A stretch of DNA of 64,000 nt, from assembly GCA_963922205.1 (NCBI GenBank), contig CAWUHX010000144.1, forward strand, positions 62,001 to 126,000, written 5' to 3'. This document shows, in pieces, positions 35,545-48,700 of this stretch (the first letter of the stretch is position 1; each line of letters starts with the position of its first letter). The notes beneath the pieces were generated by a model. The model did no database searches and had not been told where the DNA came from. It saw nothing but the letters and a program-made list of their open reading frames with translations. The position numbers and the translations under genes were made by a program. This DNA is from Romanomermis culicivorax (taxonomy: Eukaryota; Nematoda; Enoplea; Mermithida; Mermithidae).

Positions 35545-36576
35545 CACTGTTTTTTTTCCACATTTGCACTATAATGTGGAAAAAAAATTTGGAATGTGGA
35601 AAAAATTTTTGAGGTCTTTCCACAAATGTGGAAGAAAAATTTGGGGTTTTCATATTGAAATAATGCATTTTGGTGCATTTTAGGGGGTCCAAATCTCAAA
35701 ATTTTCCGGCGCTTCGCGCCGGTTATAACTTTAATAATAATCATTATTAAGTAGCTCAGGCGCGGCTTTTATCATGTCTACCTTCATTTATCACTTAATC
35801 TATACTTAATAGTTTTCATCATCTTAAACGTAGTATCTCATGTTTTAATTGGTAATCTTCAACATTTTATCATAATATTTAATGAAGATTCGCATTTTTT
35901 CCTTTTTAAGAAAGATCAATACACGTCAAGTCTCTATGATTTATGATGCGATTATTTCTTTGCTAACGTAAAATCAATTCAAAAGCTTCTGGGAAATATC
36001 TTTCGGAAATGTATTACCCTTCATTCTCATATATTTTCGACCAAGTTCATGAGAGTTTACAAATAAATTACAGATTTTAAAATTTTTCAAGTAAAATTCT
36101 AGAAATTACGACTCTTGAACACAAAATTATAATCTAATTCTTGAAATAAATGTTCGGAAAAATGATTTTCCAGCATCCCAGAATGTCAATATACCAAAAA
36201 ATTTTTCGGCGCTCCGCGCCGGAAAGTACCATCTTTTTTGGGCTTTCACTTGTCATCAAAGAGGACTTGACCATTGATTTCTTGTGTAATTCAAGTCAAT
36301 TATGCTTTTGGATAGTTTGCTAGAAAATTTGTTCAACAATGCTTGTAGATTAGGCTTTTAAGTCAACATTACAATTTTTTCTCCAATTTTAATGAATTAA
36401 CTTCTCTAAAAACACCGGAAGACTTGAAAAAGCTCAAAAACAGTGCGATAAAGCGTCTGTGAGCATTTTTAAGCCAAAAAACAGATTTTAAGACGAAAAA
36501 AATTTTTTCCACATGTGGAAAAAAATTTGACCCCTTTCCACATTTGTGGAAAAAAGTTCGTGGAAAAAAAACAATG
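35545..36576. mobile_element. Family F hAT-like element, copy F1
   Basis: 1032 bp. Ends CACTGTTTTTTTTCCAC and GTGGAAAAAAAACAATG. Perfect target duplication CTGGGAAA (35537-35544 and 36577-36584). Subterminal palindromes CCACAAATGTGG (35620-35631) and CCACATTTGTGG (36538-36549), with GTGGAAAAAAATTT repeats. Internal hairpins near 35705 and 36200. No coding capacity seen. Confidence 0.92.
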
Positions 36577-36766
36577 CTGGGAAATCATATCTTCTGTCTG
36601 GGAAATAAAAGGTAAAAAGATTCATTTTCCAGCGTTCTAGAATATTGAAATCCAAAAAAAATTTTCGGCGCTACGCGCCGAACTAATTACTCTAGTCTAG
36701 TCATATTAATCTTTCCTTTTTGTCTCCAAAACTCAGAAAATTGGGTTTTAAATGCCCAAAACCGAC

Positions 36767-38819
36767 CACCGTTTTTTTTCCTCGAAGATTTTTTCCACAT
36801 GAGAACCGGACCCAAAATTTTTTTCCTCATTTTCCAAAAATTTTCCACATTTTTAAATACGCTTATAATGTGGCTACGGATGCTTTTTTATTCATTTTAG
36901 GAGCATACCCATGCATTTTGTTGTATTTGGAGTCAGAAACCTGTAAAAATGAGAAAAAAAATAAGAAAATTCTAGTTATATTAGCCAAAATGAGCTCATG
37001 AGGAATATATTGGTCTTCTACATGAGTGGGTGAAGCATGTTAACGAATAACGATAGAGTTCTCAGGAATTTATCCGCTATTAACATTTCTATGGCTCTCA
37101 TTAGAATCATCTAATTTTATTTAGTTCTTGGTCCGGCGCGGAGCGCCGGAAAAATTTTTGGATTTTCACTTTCTACAACGCTGGAAACTGAACCTTCACA
37201 ACGTTGGGAAATAAATTAAAATCCGACTCATGAAGTATCATTTGTTTCCCATTCCGGCGCGAAGCGCCGGAAAAATTTTTCAGTTTTTATATTCTAAAAC
37301 GCTGGAAAATAAATCTCTCCAACAGATATTCATGAACAGAAGTTCTAAAATCGCAGTCTAGAATGATGTCTTCAATTTCTATCTTCAATAAACGTAAAAG
37401 TTCAGGTTGCAGACGTTTAAAAAATTCCAAACATCGAGAGAAAAAATTGAGAAAATTGATCAAAAATCTCAATATTGGGCGACATAATTGACTGTTAACG
37501 ATTAGAAAATGAAACGAGCTAAAACTTGATTGATAGAAACTGTTGAGCATTAATTAGTAAGTCGAAGTAGATATGCTAATGGCCGCGCCTGATAGAAAAT
37601 AGTCAAACCCGTGACCGGCGCGAAGCCACTGTTTTTTTTTTCCCCAAATCGTGCTTTTTCGGGAAAAAAAATTCGGAAAGGGGAAAAAAATTTTGGGCTC
37701 TTTCCCCATTTGGGGAAGAAAATTTTGGGGATCGGATACAGAAAAGATGCATTTTGGTGCATTTTAGAAGGTCATAATCTCAAAATTTTCCATCGCTTCG
37801 CGCCGATTATAACTTCAATAATCATTATTATGCATTACTAACCCCTGGCGCGGCTTTTAGCATGTCTACTTTCATTTATCATATAATCTATAATAGTTTT
37901 CATCATCTTGAACGTATTATTTCATGTTTTCAATGGTAATCTTCAATATTTTATCATGATATGTAATGAAAATTCGCATTTTTTCCTTTTGAGAAAGATC
38001 AATACGTCAAGTCTCTAAGCTTTTTGATGCAATTATTTCTTTTCTAACGTAAAATCAATTTAGATGCTTCATGGAAATATCTTTCAGAAATTTATACTCT
38101 GCTTACTCATATATTTTCGACCAAGTATGAGAGTTTACAAATAAATTATACTGGTTTTAAAATTTTTCAAGTAAAATTCTAGAAATTACGACTTTTGAAC
38201 ACAAAACTCAAATCTACTTCTTGAAATAAACGTTCGGAAAATTGATTTTCCAACGTCGCAGAATATCAATACCCAAAAAATTTTTCCGGCGCTACGCGCC
38301 GGAAAGATTAACATCTCTTTTAGGTTCTCACTTGTCAACATAGAGGACTTAACCATCGATTTCTCATGTAATTCAAAGTCATTATGCTTTTGGATAGTTT
38401 GCTTGAAAGTTTGTTCCAATGCTTGTAGATTAAACTTTGAACTCGAAAATTTCAATTTTTTCCTCAATTTTGATGAATTAACGGGTCTAAAAACACCAGA
38501 AGGCTTGAAAAAGCCCAAAAACACGTAAATAAAGCGTCTGTGAGCACTTTTAAGCGAAAAAAACGACTTCGGGAAAATGGGGAAAAAAATTTTGATCCCT
38601 TTCCCCATTTGGGGAAAAGGCCCGGGGGAAAAAAAAAAACAGTGCGCGAAGCGCCGGAAAGTTTTGAGATTTTGACCCTTTTAAGTCCACCAAAACGCAT
38701 CTTTTCGGTTTGGAATTCCCCAAAATTTTTTCCTCAATGAGAACTATACCCAAAATTTTTTTCCTCATTTCGAAATTTTTTTCCTCAAAAGACCCTATTT
38801 GAGGAAAAAAAAAACGGTG
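36767..38819 (-). mobile_element. Family D element, copy D3 (inverted), interrupted by H
   Basis: 2053 bp including the nested element H. Ends CACCGTTTTTTTTCCTCG and GAGGAAAAAAAAAACGGTG. Target duplication AAACCGAC / GAACCGAC (7 of 8). Internal hairpins at about 37132, 37255, 37615 and 38645. Without H it is about 1 kb, like D2 and D4. Confidence 0.88.
37627..38644. mobile_element. Family F-like element H, nested in D3
   Basis: 1018 bp. Ends CACTGTTTTTTTTTTCCCC and GGGGAAAAAAAAAACAGTG. Perfect target duplication CGCGAAGC (37619-37626 and 38645-38652), which is the loop of a D-family GC hairpin. Subterminal palindrome CCCCATTTGGGG twice (37704-37715, 38603-38614). The interior resembles F1 but the arms are G/C runs instead of CCAC. 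Confidence 0.92.
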
Positions 38820-38974
38820 GAACCGACGCGGATCCAATGAAATACAAAAAAACTAGTTTGCGATGGTTATTCTGATAAATTTAAGCAAATTTATCGATTT
38901 TAGAACGAGCAACCAAAATTTTTCCCCAGGTGACACATTGCAACCTGGCCTGTGCGAAAAAACCTGGCTCCGCT

Positions 38975-39793
38975 CCGTGCACAAAAATCCTCCATTGCAG
39001 AAGTTGTGTTCATCATGTCAGCTCTGACTTCTAGATATTTACAGTGCATTTAATAATAGTCTGTCAACTTTCGCAACTATAATTACCTCCATAACAAAAT
39101 TCAAAATGAGTAAAACACCAAGGAGAATTTTTGTAGAACAAATAGTAACAAAATTTTACTTGTATAAAAACGGTAAAAACGACTCAGAAAAACGTTAAGA
39201 TTACAATTATATTCAAAGGAGACGCAGCGAAAACCAAGAAGGTAAGTTCAATTCGGTACACTATGATGGAAACTTAATACTGTACAAAAACGCCAAATTT
39301 CCTCTCGAGTGAAAAAATACTGAAGTCATTGAAGAAATATTATGTTCATCCGCACTCGATCTGGATTGAACTGTGTCGATACATGGGTGCTTTTTGAGCA
39401 ATTTGATCCCTTAATCAGGTAACTGAGGGAAATTCTCAGCGGCTCAGTTCACAGCTCACTGACGAAAAAACTTCATTGATTACAGTAACAAGCATACCAA
39501 CTTCTCCATATTGCATATTGCACTCAATTTCATGGGATCGCTGTATTAATCATTCCAAAATAAACGCAGTAAAATGTCCATCTTCAAATGAGTCTCACAG
39601 AAAGCTGTTCGTGCAAACAAACAACATGCGTACACGGGCACCTTCTTTCCTACCGTAACAAATGAGAACAGCCTGAGACAAGAGATTGTGGCATTGAATG
39701 CAGGTCTATTATTTCCTCGCGGCTTTAACAGATTATTTTGCAAAGCTCATTTGAAAATGAATGGACAATGGAACATATAACTTCCAGAAAAAT
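38975..39793. other. Spacer downstream of RIF1
   Basis: About 800 bp between the repeat tower and the RIF1 stop codon. No gene or clear repeat recognised; should contain the RIF1 3' untranslated region. Confidence 0.4.
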
Positions 39794-42700
39794 TTACGGG
39801 TCAGTAGAATCAGTTCTATTTTTGATCAATGAAACTACAGTATTCAAAGCACCTTGCAGACTGTCGTAAAGCTGAAACAGCTGGTTCATTTTCAGCGGTT
39901 TTGCAGCATTCAATCGCGCAATGTTGAAAGAAAAATCGTCGAATAACTCGAAATTCGGATTTACAGTTTGACTTGCAGATTCTGAAACGACTTGCTTATC
40001 CGTCGGGATTTCTGCCCGTTCTTGTTCACAGGCAATAAAATCTACATTTTCTTTTAGGGTAGCCTCAACGCTCTGTTGATTATCAATATTGTCCGGGCTT
40101 TGCAACTCGCTTTGATCAGCCGGAGCATTCATATTTATCTTGGTAGCTTCGGGCGAAAGGGATTTCGGACTTTTTTCTAAAAAACGAAATATACTTAGGC
40201 CTTGACCACGTATAAATGAGAAAAAAGGTCCACGTGGACATTGACAGTTGCTCCCAAACGATACAAAACGAAGATGTCTTCAAACATAGGAAAATCTCAA
40301 AAAACTTTTATTTTGCGTGGAATTTGACGAAGTCGTCAGAAAAAGGTTTTGATCTTTAATGTGAAAGATCGTACTTTCAATGTCAGTGATGACAGCGAAA
40401 TATTTTTGAACGGCGTGTAAATAGCTTGCTGATCACTTCTATTCCACTCAGGATAGTTGCACGTGTTGATAAATTTTATTTTAATATGCATATACATTAC
40501 CTTTTTCCTGGGCATTGTGATGATCGACAGAAGTCAAATTATCCATATGTATTATTTCAGGTGTAAGTTCTGTACACATAGGATTTAATTTACGGCATTT
40601 CTCGAATTTTTCTAACGCTGAGCGTAAAGTTTTTATTTTTGGTTGTCTAATTGGCAAATAATTGGCGTTCAATTCGGACAACTGGGCTAGATGGGCAATT
40701 GATGATATCGATTTCGATTCGAGATACTTGATGAGACTGTCACGCCTGTAAATATAGGATAAACTCAGCGAGCGATCACGATGTTGAAATTCAGAGCTGT
40801 GAATGACTCAATTCAGTAAAATCATGTTTTCTCATGATATAAATCGTCGCCATTATTCTAATCAAAACTTTAATCTATAACCGATGCAAAACTGGAATAA
40901 CAAATGAAATATCGAAAGCATATTTTTATAGTTATAAGATCCCTTTCTCAATTTAAAACTTTTAAATTTGAAAAAAAGAGAAGAAACACATATAGATGAA
41001 CGATTCGAATCAAAAAGATATACATCGATTGACGACGTTTTTATATCGCTCTCTATTCAAGCATTTTACCAGGCATCCGACACTAAATAAGGTAATATTT
41101 CTTTAACGCTCGTTTCATCGTTGACCAAAGATGGATAAACTGCTTGACTGCGAAATATTGTTGTCGATGACGCTTCTTTTGGTGAGATCATTGACGAATC
41201 ATTAGCCGACGAGGTCGAGGATTGAAGGGACGAAAAATAGTTCGAAATTTTTTGAGATCCAGCTACAGATGAGACCTAATATGAAGAAAAGAAATGTACA
41301 ATAAGCTGTACTAGACGAGAACAACTGCATGTAGATTAGTAAAATTTTTGCGGATTTCGAACTCAAACCAGAAAAAAGTCAACATCAACAATCATAAAAA
41401 GTTCAAGTCCCCGAGAATCCCGCCGCCAGACATTGTCAAGCGTATGGCTAAAAATAGTCGCGGTAAATTCTTCGTCCAAAGCATAGAATTAAAACTTCAC
41501 AGTTCCTAGTATAAAAAGCAGTTTTTTAGCCACTAAATCTTGGAAAAAGCAATGTTTTCGGTTTCACGTGCCCTAAATAGCGATAGCTTTGTGGCTTTAC
41601 AAATCGAAATTCTTGATTTTCGCACTTTTTTCATCTTTCCAGACAAAATGTCGGCCTATTTGTCCTTCGACAAGTACCCTTCTTTAACTTCCTACCGTGT
41701 CAGCAAGCAACTTAATTCCGTGTCAGGCCAGACCTCATACATAATTTTCCAGTCTGGCATCGCAAGGTGTTACATGTGCATGTGTGTAACACTGGTATTA
41801 AAAATTCCACTGGAAAGTCGATACCCTTAAATTTTATGAACATTTTCAGGCAGATACATTCCCGAAAGCTTGTTTTTGGAAGTCGTAATTCGAGGTGAAA
41901 AGTAATAATCGGAACATTTTCGACTATAAACATTTAACTAAGTTTTCAAAATAAAATACACGTACCAAAGCAAGAGTTCTCGGCGAAAACTTGTGAGCAA
42001 ATGAAGGTGGCGGTGTATTAAGCATCTCAAAATAAAAAGTACGAAAAAATTCTTTCGAAACCATTACAGTTACAATTACCGGCTTCCTGTTGAGAGATTT
42101 GGGTTTTCGTTCTGGTGTAACGGAACCAGCTCTAAGCATTCTGGGAGAAGGTCGTATTCCAAATTGATCATCCCTGAGACTCGCTTCATCCGGTGCAAAA
42201 TGAACTTTTTTCTAAAAAATAGACTGGAAAAATAAGACTAAGCTTTAAGCTACATATCAAATTTGAAGAGGTCTAGACAGATGGACAAGCAACAATACAA
42301 TAACCTGCATAAAAATTTGAGTTTGTTGGTAGTATTTTTGCGCAATGCAAAAATTTTGACAGCTGTGCAGAAACCAAAGATAAGAAATCAGCTTCTAAAG
42401 CTGGAAATTGAGTTCTGAGGAGTCTACAAAAACTAAAAAATTCCAAAGTAGTAATTTGTTGTTGAACACGTAATTCTTCAGTTCTAAAAATATCGTGCAA
42501 AAAATATTCTGAAGCGTTTCATTTTATACAGTTATTGGGAGTCGAATTATAAAAAATTTATAGCTGTTTGCATTTTTTGTTGATAATAATGAAGAGTGGA
42601 GAAGAAAACGATTTTCTTCACAGTGAGTTTTTAAAAATCTGCTATTTTGGCTCTATTATTTTGGTACAAAAAAATTATCGACGCGAAAGCTTTATGGCCT

Positions 42701-45700
42701 TTTTTGTATCGTGCAAAAGAGCTCCGCTTCATGGTGGTTAGTTGTCTTTCTAATCATAATTTTTAAAATATATGTTTTAAGGAAGGGAAATGAGAGAACG
42801 TAGAATTGAGAAGTAAGAAAACGCATACTGTAGCACTATTCGATAAATCGAACTTTTTAGAAGGTGAGGCACCGAAATCTTCGCCAGCTTGCATTAACTT
42901 CCGTTTCAAAATTCCCGTCGCAGACGGCGTCGAAGCGGGCGAAAAAACTTTGACCACGGTTATTTCGTCTGGTTCGCAAGTTTTCTCAGTGATAGCCTTC
43001 CCCTCGCATATTTGACGAGTTTCGCCGATTATCGTTAAATCGTCATCTAAATTCTCAGCGTTCTGTCTACGTTTAATGGAAAAGTCGCTGTTATTCAAAA
43101 TTTTATTTTGCGGCGTCCGGTAACCGTCCTTCGATGTCCAAGCGATCGGCGTTTTTACGGGCGTTGTTAGAGGATTTTGCTTATGAACGCTGATGACCAA
43201 TGAATGATCAACATCGTCGGACGATGTAGCCGAAACGTCGAGGTTTTTGTCTCGAACGCACGGCGGACGTTCAGTGCAAATACTTGAGCTGACTGGATCC
43301 TCATTTTCAGGAGTAAATTTTAATTCGGATGATTTATTGCCCTTCTCGTTGGTTGAAATAATAGCATCATTGGCATTGTCGGTTTTAGGGCTGTGCAAAT
43401 CATGGTCGACTTGAGTTGATGTAGAGGAACTTGTTAAACCGACATCTACAGTATCCTTGCTTATCTTAGCATCTGAAAATGATTAATAAACAATAAAATG
43501 AAACTACGACTAGGCAAGAGAACGCCAAGAAGTCCACATAAATTAACAGAAGAATGAAGAAGTTGAATAAAGTCAACTGTTATCTAAAAAACGTAACAAG
43601 CAGCATACTAGATATGACGCTTTCCACGGACTGAATCAAATTTACGGCTCGGTCGACATTATTTTCGCAACTGTCACCATCGTTTCCAACGACCGGTTCT
43701 CGATTTTCCTCTGGTGTCACAATAATACATGTTTCTTGAACATCAGCCGCACTGTTACATTCTTTTAATTTAGTCAAGTTCGTCACGAATTTACGATTTT
43801 TTATAGTTCGAGACGATAGATGAGCAGGTTGAGACGAAATTGATTCATCGTCAATGCTATTTTGTGACGATAACACCACGTTTCCGCAACTTTTCGACCG
43901 CCGGAAACCCGTCCTTTTCGCTTTTTGTAATCGTCGAGGAAAAATTTGATTTTCATCTCGTTTGGCGTTGTTGAGCATCGATTCTATGTCGGACGCGTGA
44001 AGTTTATGAATAATGACGACGGCGTCCTTGACCATTGCAGTCGAAGGAAGTTGACTATTGCAGTCGATAAGTTGGCAATGATGAGTATCTGATTTCGGTA
44101 GTTTTTCGGACGACTTCACCACATTTTCTCGGGTATCCAAAATTTCAGAGCTAAAAACGAAACCAAATCATCTCCTTGATCGTCGTACATCATGTTTGTA
44201 TTAAGCTATCAAGAATACAAGTTCCTGATTAACTTATGAATTAGCTTTTTAGCCAAGAGATCAATTCCTTTTTGCCTTTTTAGCCAGGAGACTAATCCAA
44301 CAATTATAAACTTAGATTTACTCGATTAGTTGGCTGTCGGTGGCAAACATCGCCGGGATATTCATTTTACTATTCGACCTCGAGTTTTCTTTGTTATTCA
44401 AAAACGGCATTTCTCTAAGAAATATGTGCAGATGAAACAAACATGAGAAATCATTTTAATATTTGTTCATTACTTTTTCTCCAATAGCTTCTCTTTTTGG
44501 TGATCGGTCAGCACTATTCTTTTCTTTGTTTGCTGCGGAGCGATTCGAACGTAATCATCCTAAAACCAAATTTCAACAGTTTACTCATATTTACATCACA
44601 AATCATGTCCATAAGACACTTCCTCGACACTAGGCTGACGGACATTATCCTAGATAAACCATGATTCAAAGTCAAATTATCATGTTAATTAGGGGAATAG
44701 AAAATTTCGAAAAATTCTTATCTAATAGAAAGACTTTTATGTACAGGGTGACAAAAAAAGGACACCGGTGCTGACCTTCATAACTTTGAATCGATGAAGT
44801 TTTTTGCGAGTTGCTGCAGTAGACTCCCCTATTTATCTTTGTTGTAAAACCCAAGTTGTATGCTCCTAGCCCTTATGGTTATCACATAGATAAAAATTTC
44901 TTAAAAATGATTTTTCAAAAAGTAAAAATAGTGAAATCAAAATAAAAGTTGTCCCACTGTGAAAAAGGTTTTGTAAAGTTGAATACCTTCCAAATTTGTA
45001 ATTTACGCAAAATTTAAACTCATCAGTTTCTTGTTTCAATAGGTCTGCACTTCGAAATAAAATTTTCTACTGTGTTCTGCTTACAATTGTCTTTCTCATG
45101 CATACGCAAGACTTGAATTCCAGATTCACTAATTACCGACTGCGAATCTTCCAACACCAATCTTTTTCTCGTCCTAGTTACTTTCTTTGACTTGGTACGA
45201 TTTTTACCGTCAACTTTTTCCAGCTTCGATTCACTTTTCGATACTTTTTCGTCAATTCGTTCATCATCGTCGAAAAATGTGGTGAGCTTATTTTCAGTTG
45301 CAGGTATATGAGATCGTACTTGAACTGAAGACAACTGAAAAAGTTAAATATAATTTAGTCACCTCAAAAAACAAATGTGTTCGAAAAATAATATACACCC
45401 ATTCCAGCAAAAAACAGAATTTGTCATTGTTGTTCAGAAAGTCAATGAATAAGATTGAAATGATTCCCTCGAATTTGCACTCAACATTTAAATATGTCAC
45501 TCTATTAATTACCGGTAAAATATCGTCTACAATGCACGGCGAGTCACTGTTTTGATGAAAGAATGAGCTCAAGTTGCTTTTACTCGCTGAGACCGAACTT
45601 ATTCCGGGTAAAGAAATGACTTCACGTTTCTTCAATTCCAATAAAGCCAGTCTAGAAACAAAGTATACGTTGAGATCAAAATGAAAGCCGTACGTAGTTG

Positions 45701-48700
45701 AATAGAAAGTTACTTCAAATTTTCAGGATAGTTTAAATTCTGACATTTGCCAAACGTATTATTCCAGAATTTCGAAGTAATCTGTCGTAATTTGGGATCG
45801 TCGATCGACAACAGATGATTCAAAAAAACTTCAAAGGATTGCAAAAGCTCTGTATCGAACTGAAAAATTTCTGGCTGACCGGTAACCGAATCCAACATCT
45901 GATTCATGCAATTGAAGATCTAAAATAGACAAAAAATGTATAACCTACCTCGCTCAACAAACAAAACCCTGGTATGCAAAGGCGTAGGTAAAGTTGACTC
46001 AAGAATTTTTTGCTTGATATTGCTGTAAATGCATTTCACGAGACTGAAAAGTGATGAACATCGAAAATTTTCCAACTCTCCGCACCAAAAGTCAATATCT
46101 GTTGTTTTTATGATTTTTGCACGTTGGCGACATGTGAGAAGTTTGAAAAATGTAGCTTTTATCACGCATAGTGCGTATTTGGACGAAGTAGTAAAGAAAA
46201 ACAACAAATAGAAAAAATTGGGCATTTTTAGTCAAAAATTAGAAAAAATTTTGCATCCCCCTTTAAAAATTCCAGCCTACGTCCCTACTGGAATGTGTAT
46301 GCTCAGGTTCAAAAGCTTCAAACGTTATTTAGGTAAACTTTATTTGGAGAGCTGGCTTACGAGAAAAGATCATAAAAATTTTATTCTTGGGCAGCAATGG
46401 TCAAATGTCAAAAAATATGGGCAATTATGAACATTTTCAAGTTTTTTGAGAATCTTTGGGACAAAATCGCTTCAATTCGCAACTCCAGCAGCACTGAAAC
46501 ATATTGAAATCTGTATACGCCACTGTTGAAAAATTCTTAATCTTCTGCTAGAAATTACAGAAATGAATGAACTTTTTCTGAAACAGATCAAAACTCTACA
46601 CTTACATTATTCAAACTTTTTAAGCAGAACAGCTAAAAAATGAATAACGTATAATTCAAGAAACTAGTCTTTACCTTCGAGTAGCCGGAAGATCTTTTTT
46701 CGACAAATTTTCTATTCCTTGATTTCAATTCTACAAGAACGTTGGTAAATGATACAGTCAATTTCTCTATCGTAACTTTAATGTCCACTTCCAGTCGAAT
46801 AAATTTGAATTTAATTTCCAAGCAAGTAAGAATATTTTGTAAAATCATGTCGGATGTTTTGTCGCTGCTCTAAAAAAGTGTGTTTAGTAATAATTGAACA
46901 TTCGACGCTTTTCATCACTAAAATAGAAGAAACATAACGAGACACTCGTACATGACGTCAAGAACTCTTAATAAAAACATAAAAATCGATATTATGGAAA
47001 GCTGGTTATACTCTGATTTCTACTGCCCTCCGTAAGAAGAAACTCGTAAAACCTACAAATAATCTAAAATCTTACTTCGAAGTCCAGGAAGCGAATATTT
47101 TCCGAAAATAAATTTAACAAAAAACGGAGTAAATTTGTAGAAGAAAGAATAGCAACTTTTTCGTTGGCGGTGGGATTCGCCGGCGACTTCTTCGCTAGGT
47201 GATTCATTTTCACCGGACTTAACGCCAAAAATTGTTGTTGGTTAAACGATACGTCAAGCCTCTGATTTTCCAACATAATTTTCACTATCTCCGATAATGC
47301 GAATAAAATAGGGGGCTTCTAAATATGATAAAAAATATTGTAAGGAAACATTTGCGAATGCAATAACATGTTATTTACGTTTAAACGTATTCCAGGAATT
47401 TTGACAAATAAAGCGCATAATTCTTCGATGAGCGAATTGGCACTGGCTGAAGTTGTGAGACCAGCGCATCTCAGACATTCACAAAAGATCTTCTTCCATT
47501 GAGGCACAAAGGTTTTCAGGAACTAAAATCAAAAAATGAAGCGGGTAGGCCAAATTTATGAAATTAGAAATTCTTCAAGTAGAGTACATATATGTAAATA
47601 GGCGAAGTGCTATAGAAACCCCCCCCCCGGAAATCGTCGACGCAATAGCTAGCCATTGGGCAACCCGTCCCTCAGGATTTTCCAATCCTATGGCTAGCCA
47701 TATGGTAGTCGTAAGGACCCCCATACTTTTGGTCGGAAAAATACTGAACAATCTCAATTTTTTAATGAAAATGTCAATTTTTGAACAAAAAATGGTCAAA
47801 AATGTAAATTCTCTGGGCGCTTCGCACCATAAATACATTTTTCAGTCTTTTAAGAAAAAATTAATATTTGTTGAACTTTTTCGTGAAAAAAAATCGAATT
47901 TTTTTCCATGAGAGACCCCTCCCTCAAAAATTTTGGGAATTACTGATCCGCGGCCCTAAAAAAAATTCGCCCAACCCCCCTCCAGACCTCAGGGCCCCGT
48001 TACATTTATGGAGTGCTAATGTAAAAAAAACTGATTTTCAAAGTAAGTAGTCTTGAACAACATTCTTCCTTCTAGCGAACATATATATTTATAATTATAT
48101 GACAAAAAACTAGGGCTTGGCTAGGAGGAGTGGACGATCGCCTCAACCTGACAGGCCCATTGTTCGCTGTCAAAAAGAGACACTTCGAAGACTCAAAACT
48201 TTTCGGCCGGAAATTTTTAAAAAATTTAAAAATGAATATGGACGTCGTTTTTTAAAAATTTCCAAAAATAGTCAGTGAAACTTTAAAGAATTGTTATACA
48301 TATGTATGCAATTATTTACTATAGCTTGGGTTTATCGAAAATAGTTTTTTAAGCAGATTTTTTGGGGTTTCCAGCTGGTTGACGGCGCCGTCTAGCTGAT
48401 TAAATGAAAGCATCAGTAAATCTGCAGATTGACCAGGTCTGATACGCATGTTTTCTTCAACAATAGTATTTCCAGTTCACACCAGCATGAAAAGTCTATA
48501 TGTTGGGGACAGTGTTTTTTTTTAGCCAAATGGCCTATTTTGGCTAAAAAAATTTTGGTTTGGCTAAAAAATTTTTAGAGGTTTTAGACAAATGGCTAAA
48601 AAAAATTCGAGTACTCTTTGTTCGTGAAAATTGTATCAATGACAAGAAAACATATTGTATCAATGACAAGAAAACTCCATTATATTTGCCTGTCATAACA

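Larger units (their letters stand above)
35019..38966. mobile_element. Inferred outer element M hosting F1 and D3
   Basis: Left end CAGGTTTTTTTACACACAGC and right end GTGCGAAAAAACCTG are inverted relatives. Flanks GCTCCGTG and GCTCCGCT agree at 6 of 8. Subterminal AGCAACCAAATTT repeats occur at both ends. It would contain F1 (35545-36576) and D3 (36767-38819). A further palindrome, CAGGCCTCAAGTTG (34752) against CAACTTGAGGCCTG (35090), crosses its left end, so this model is tentative. Confidence 0.45.
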
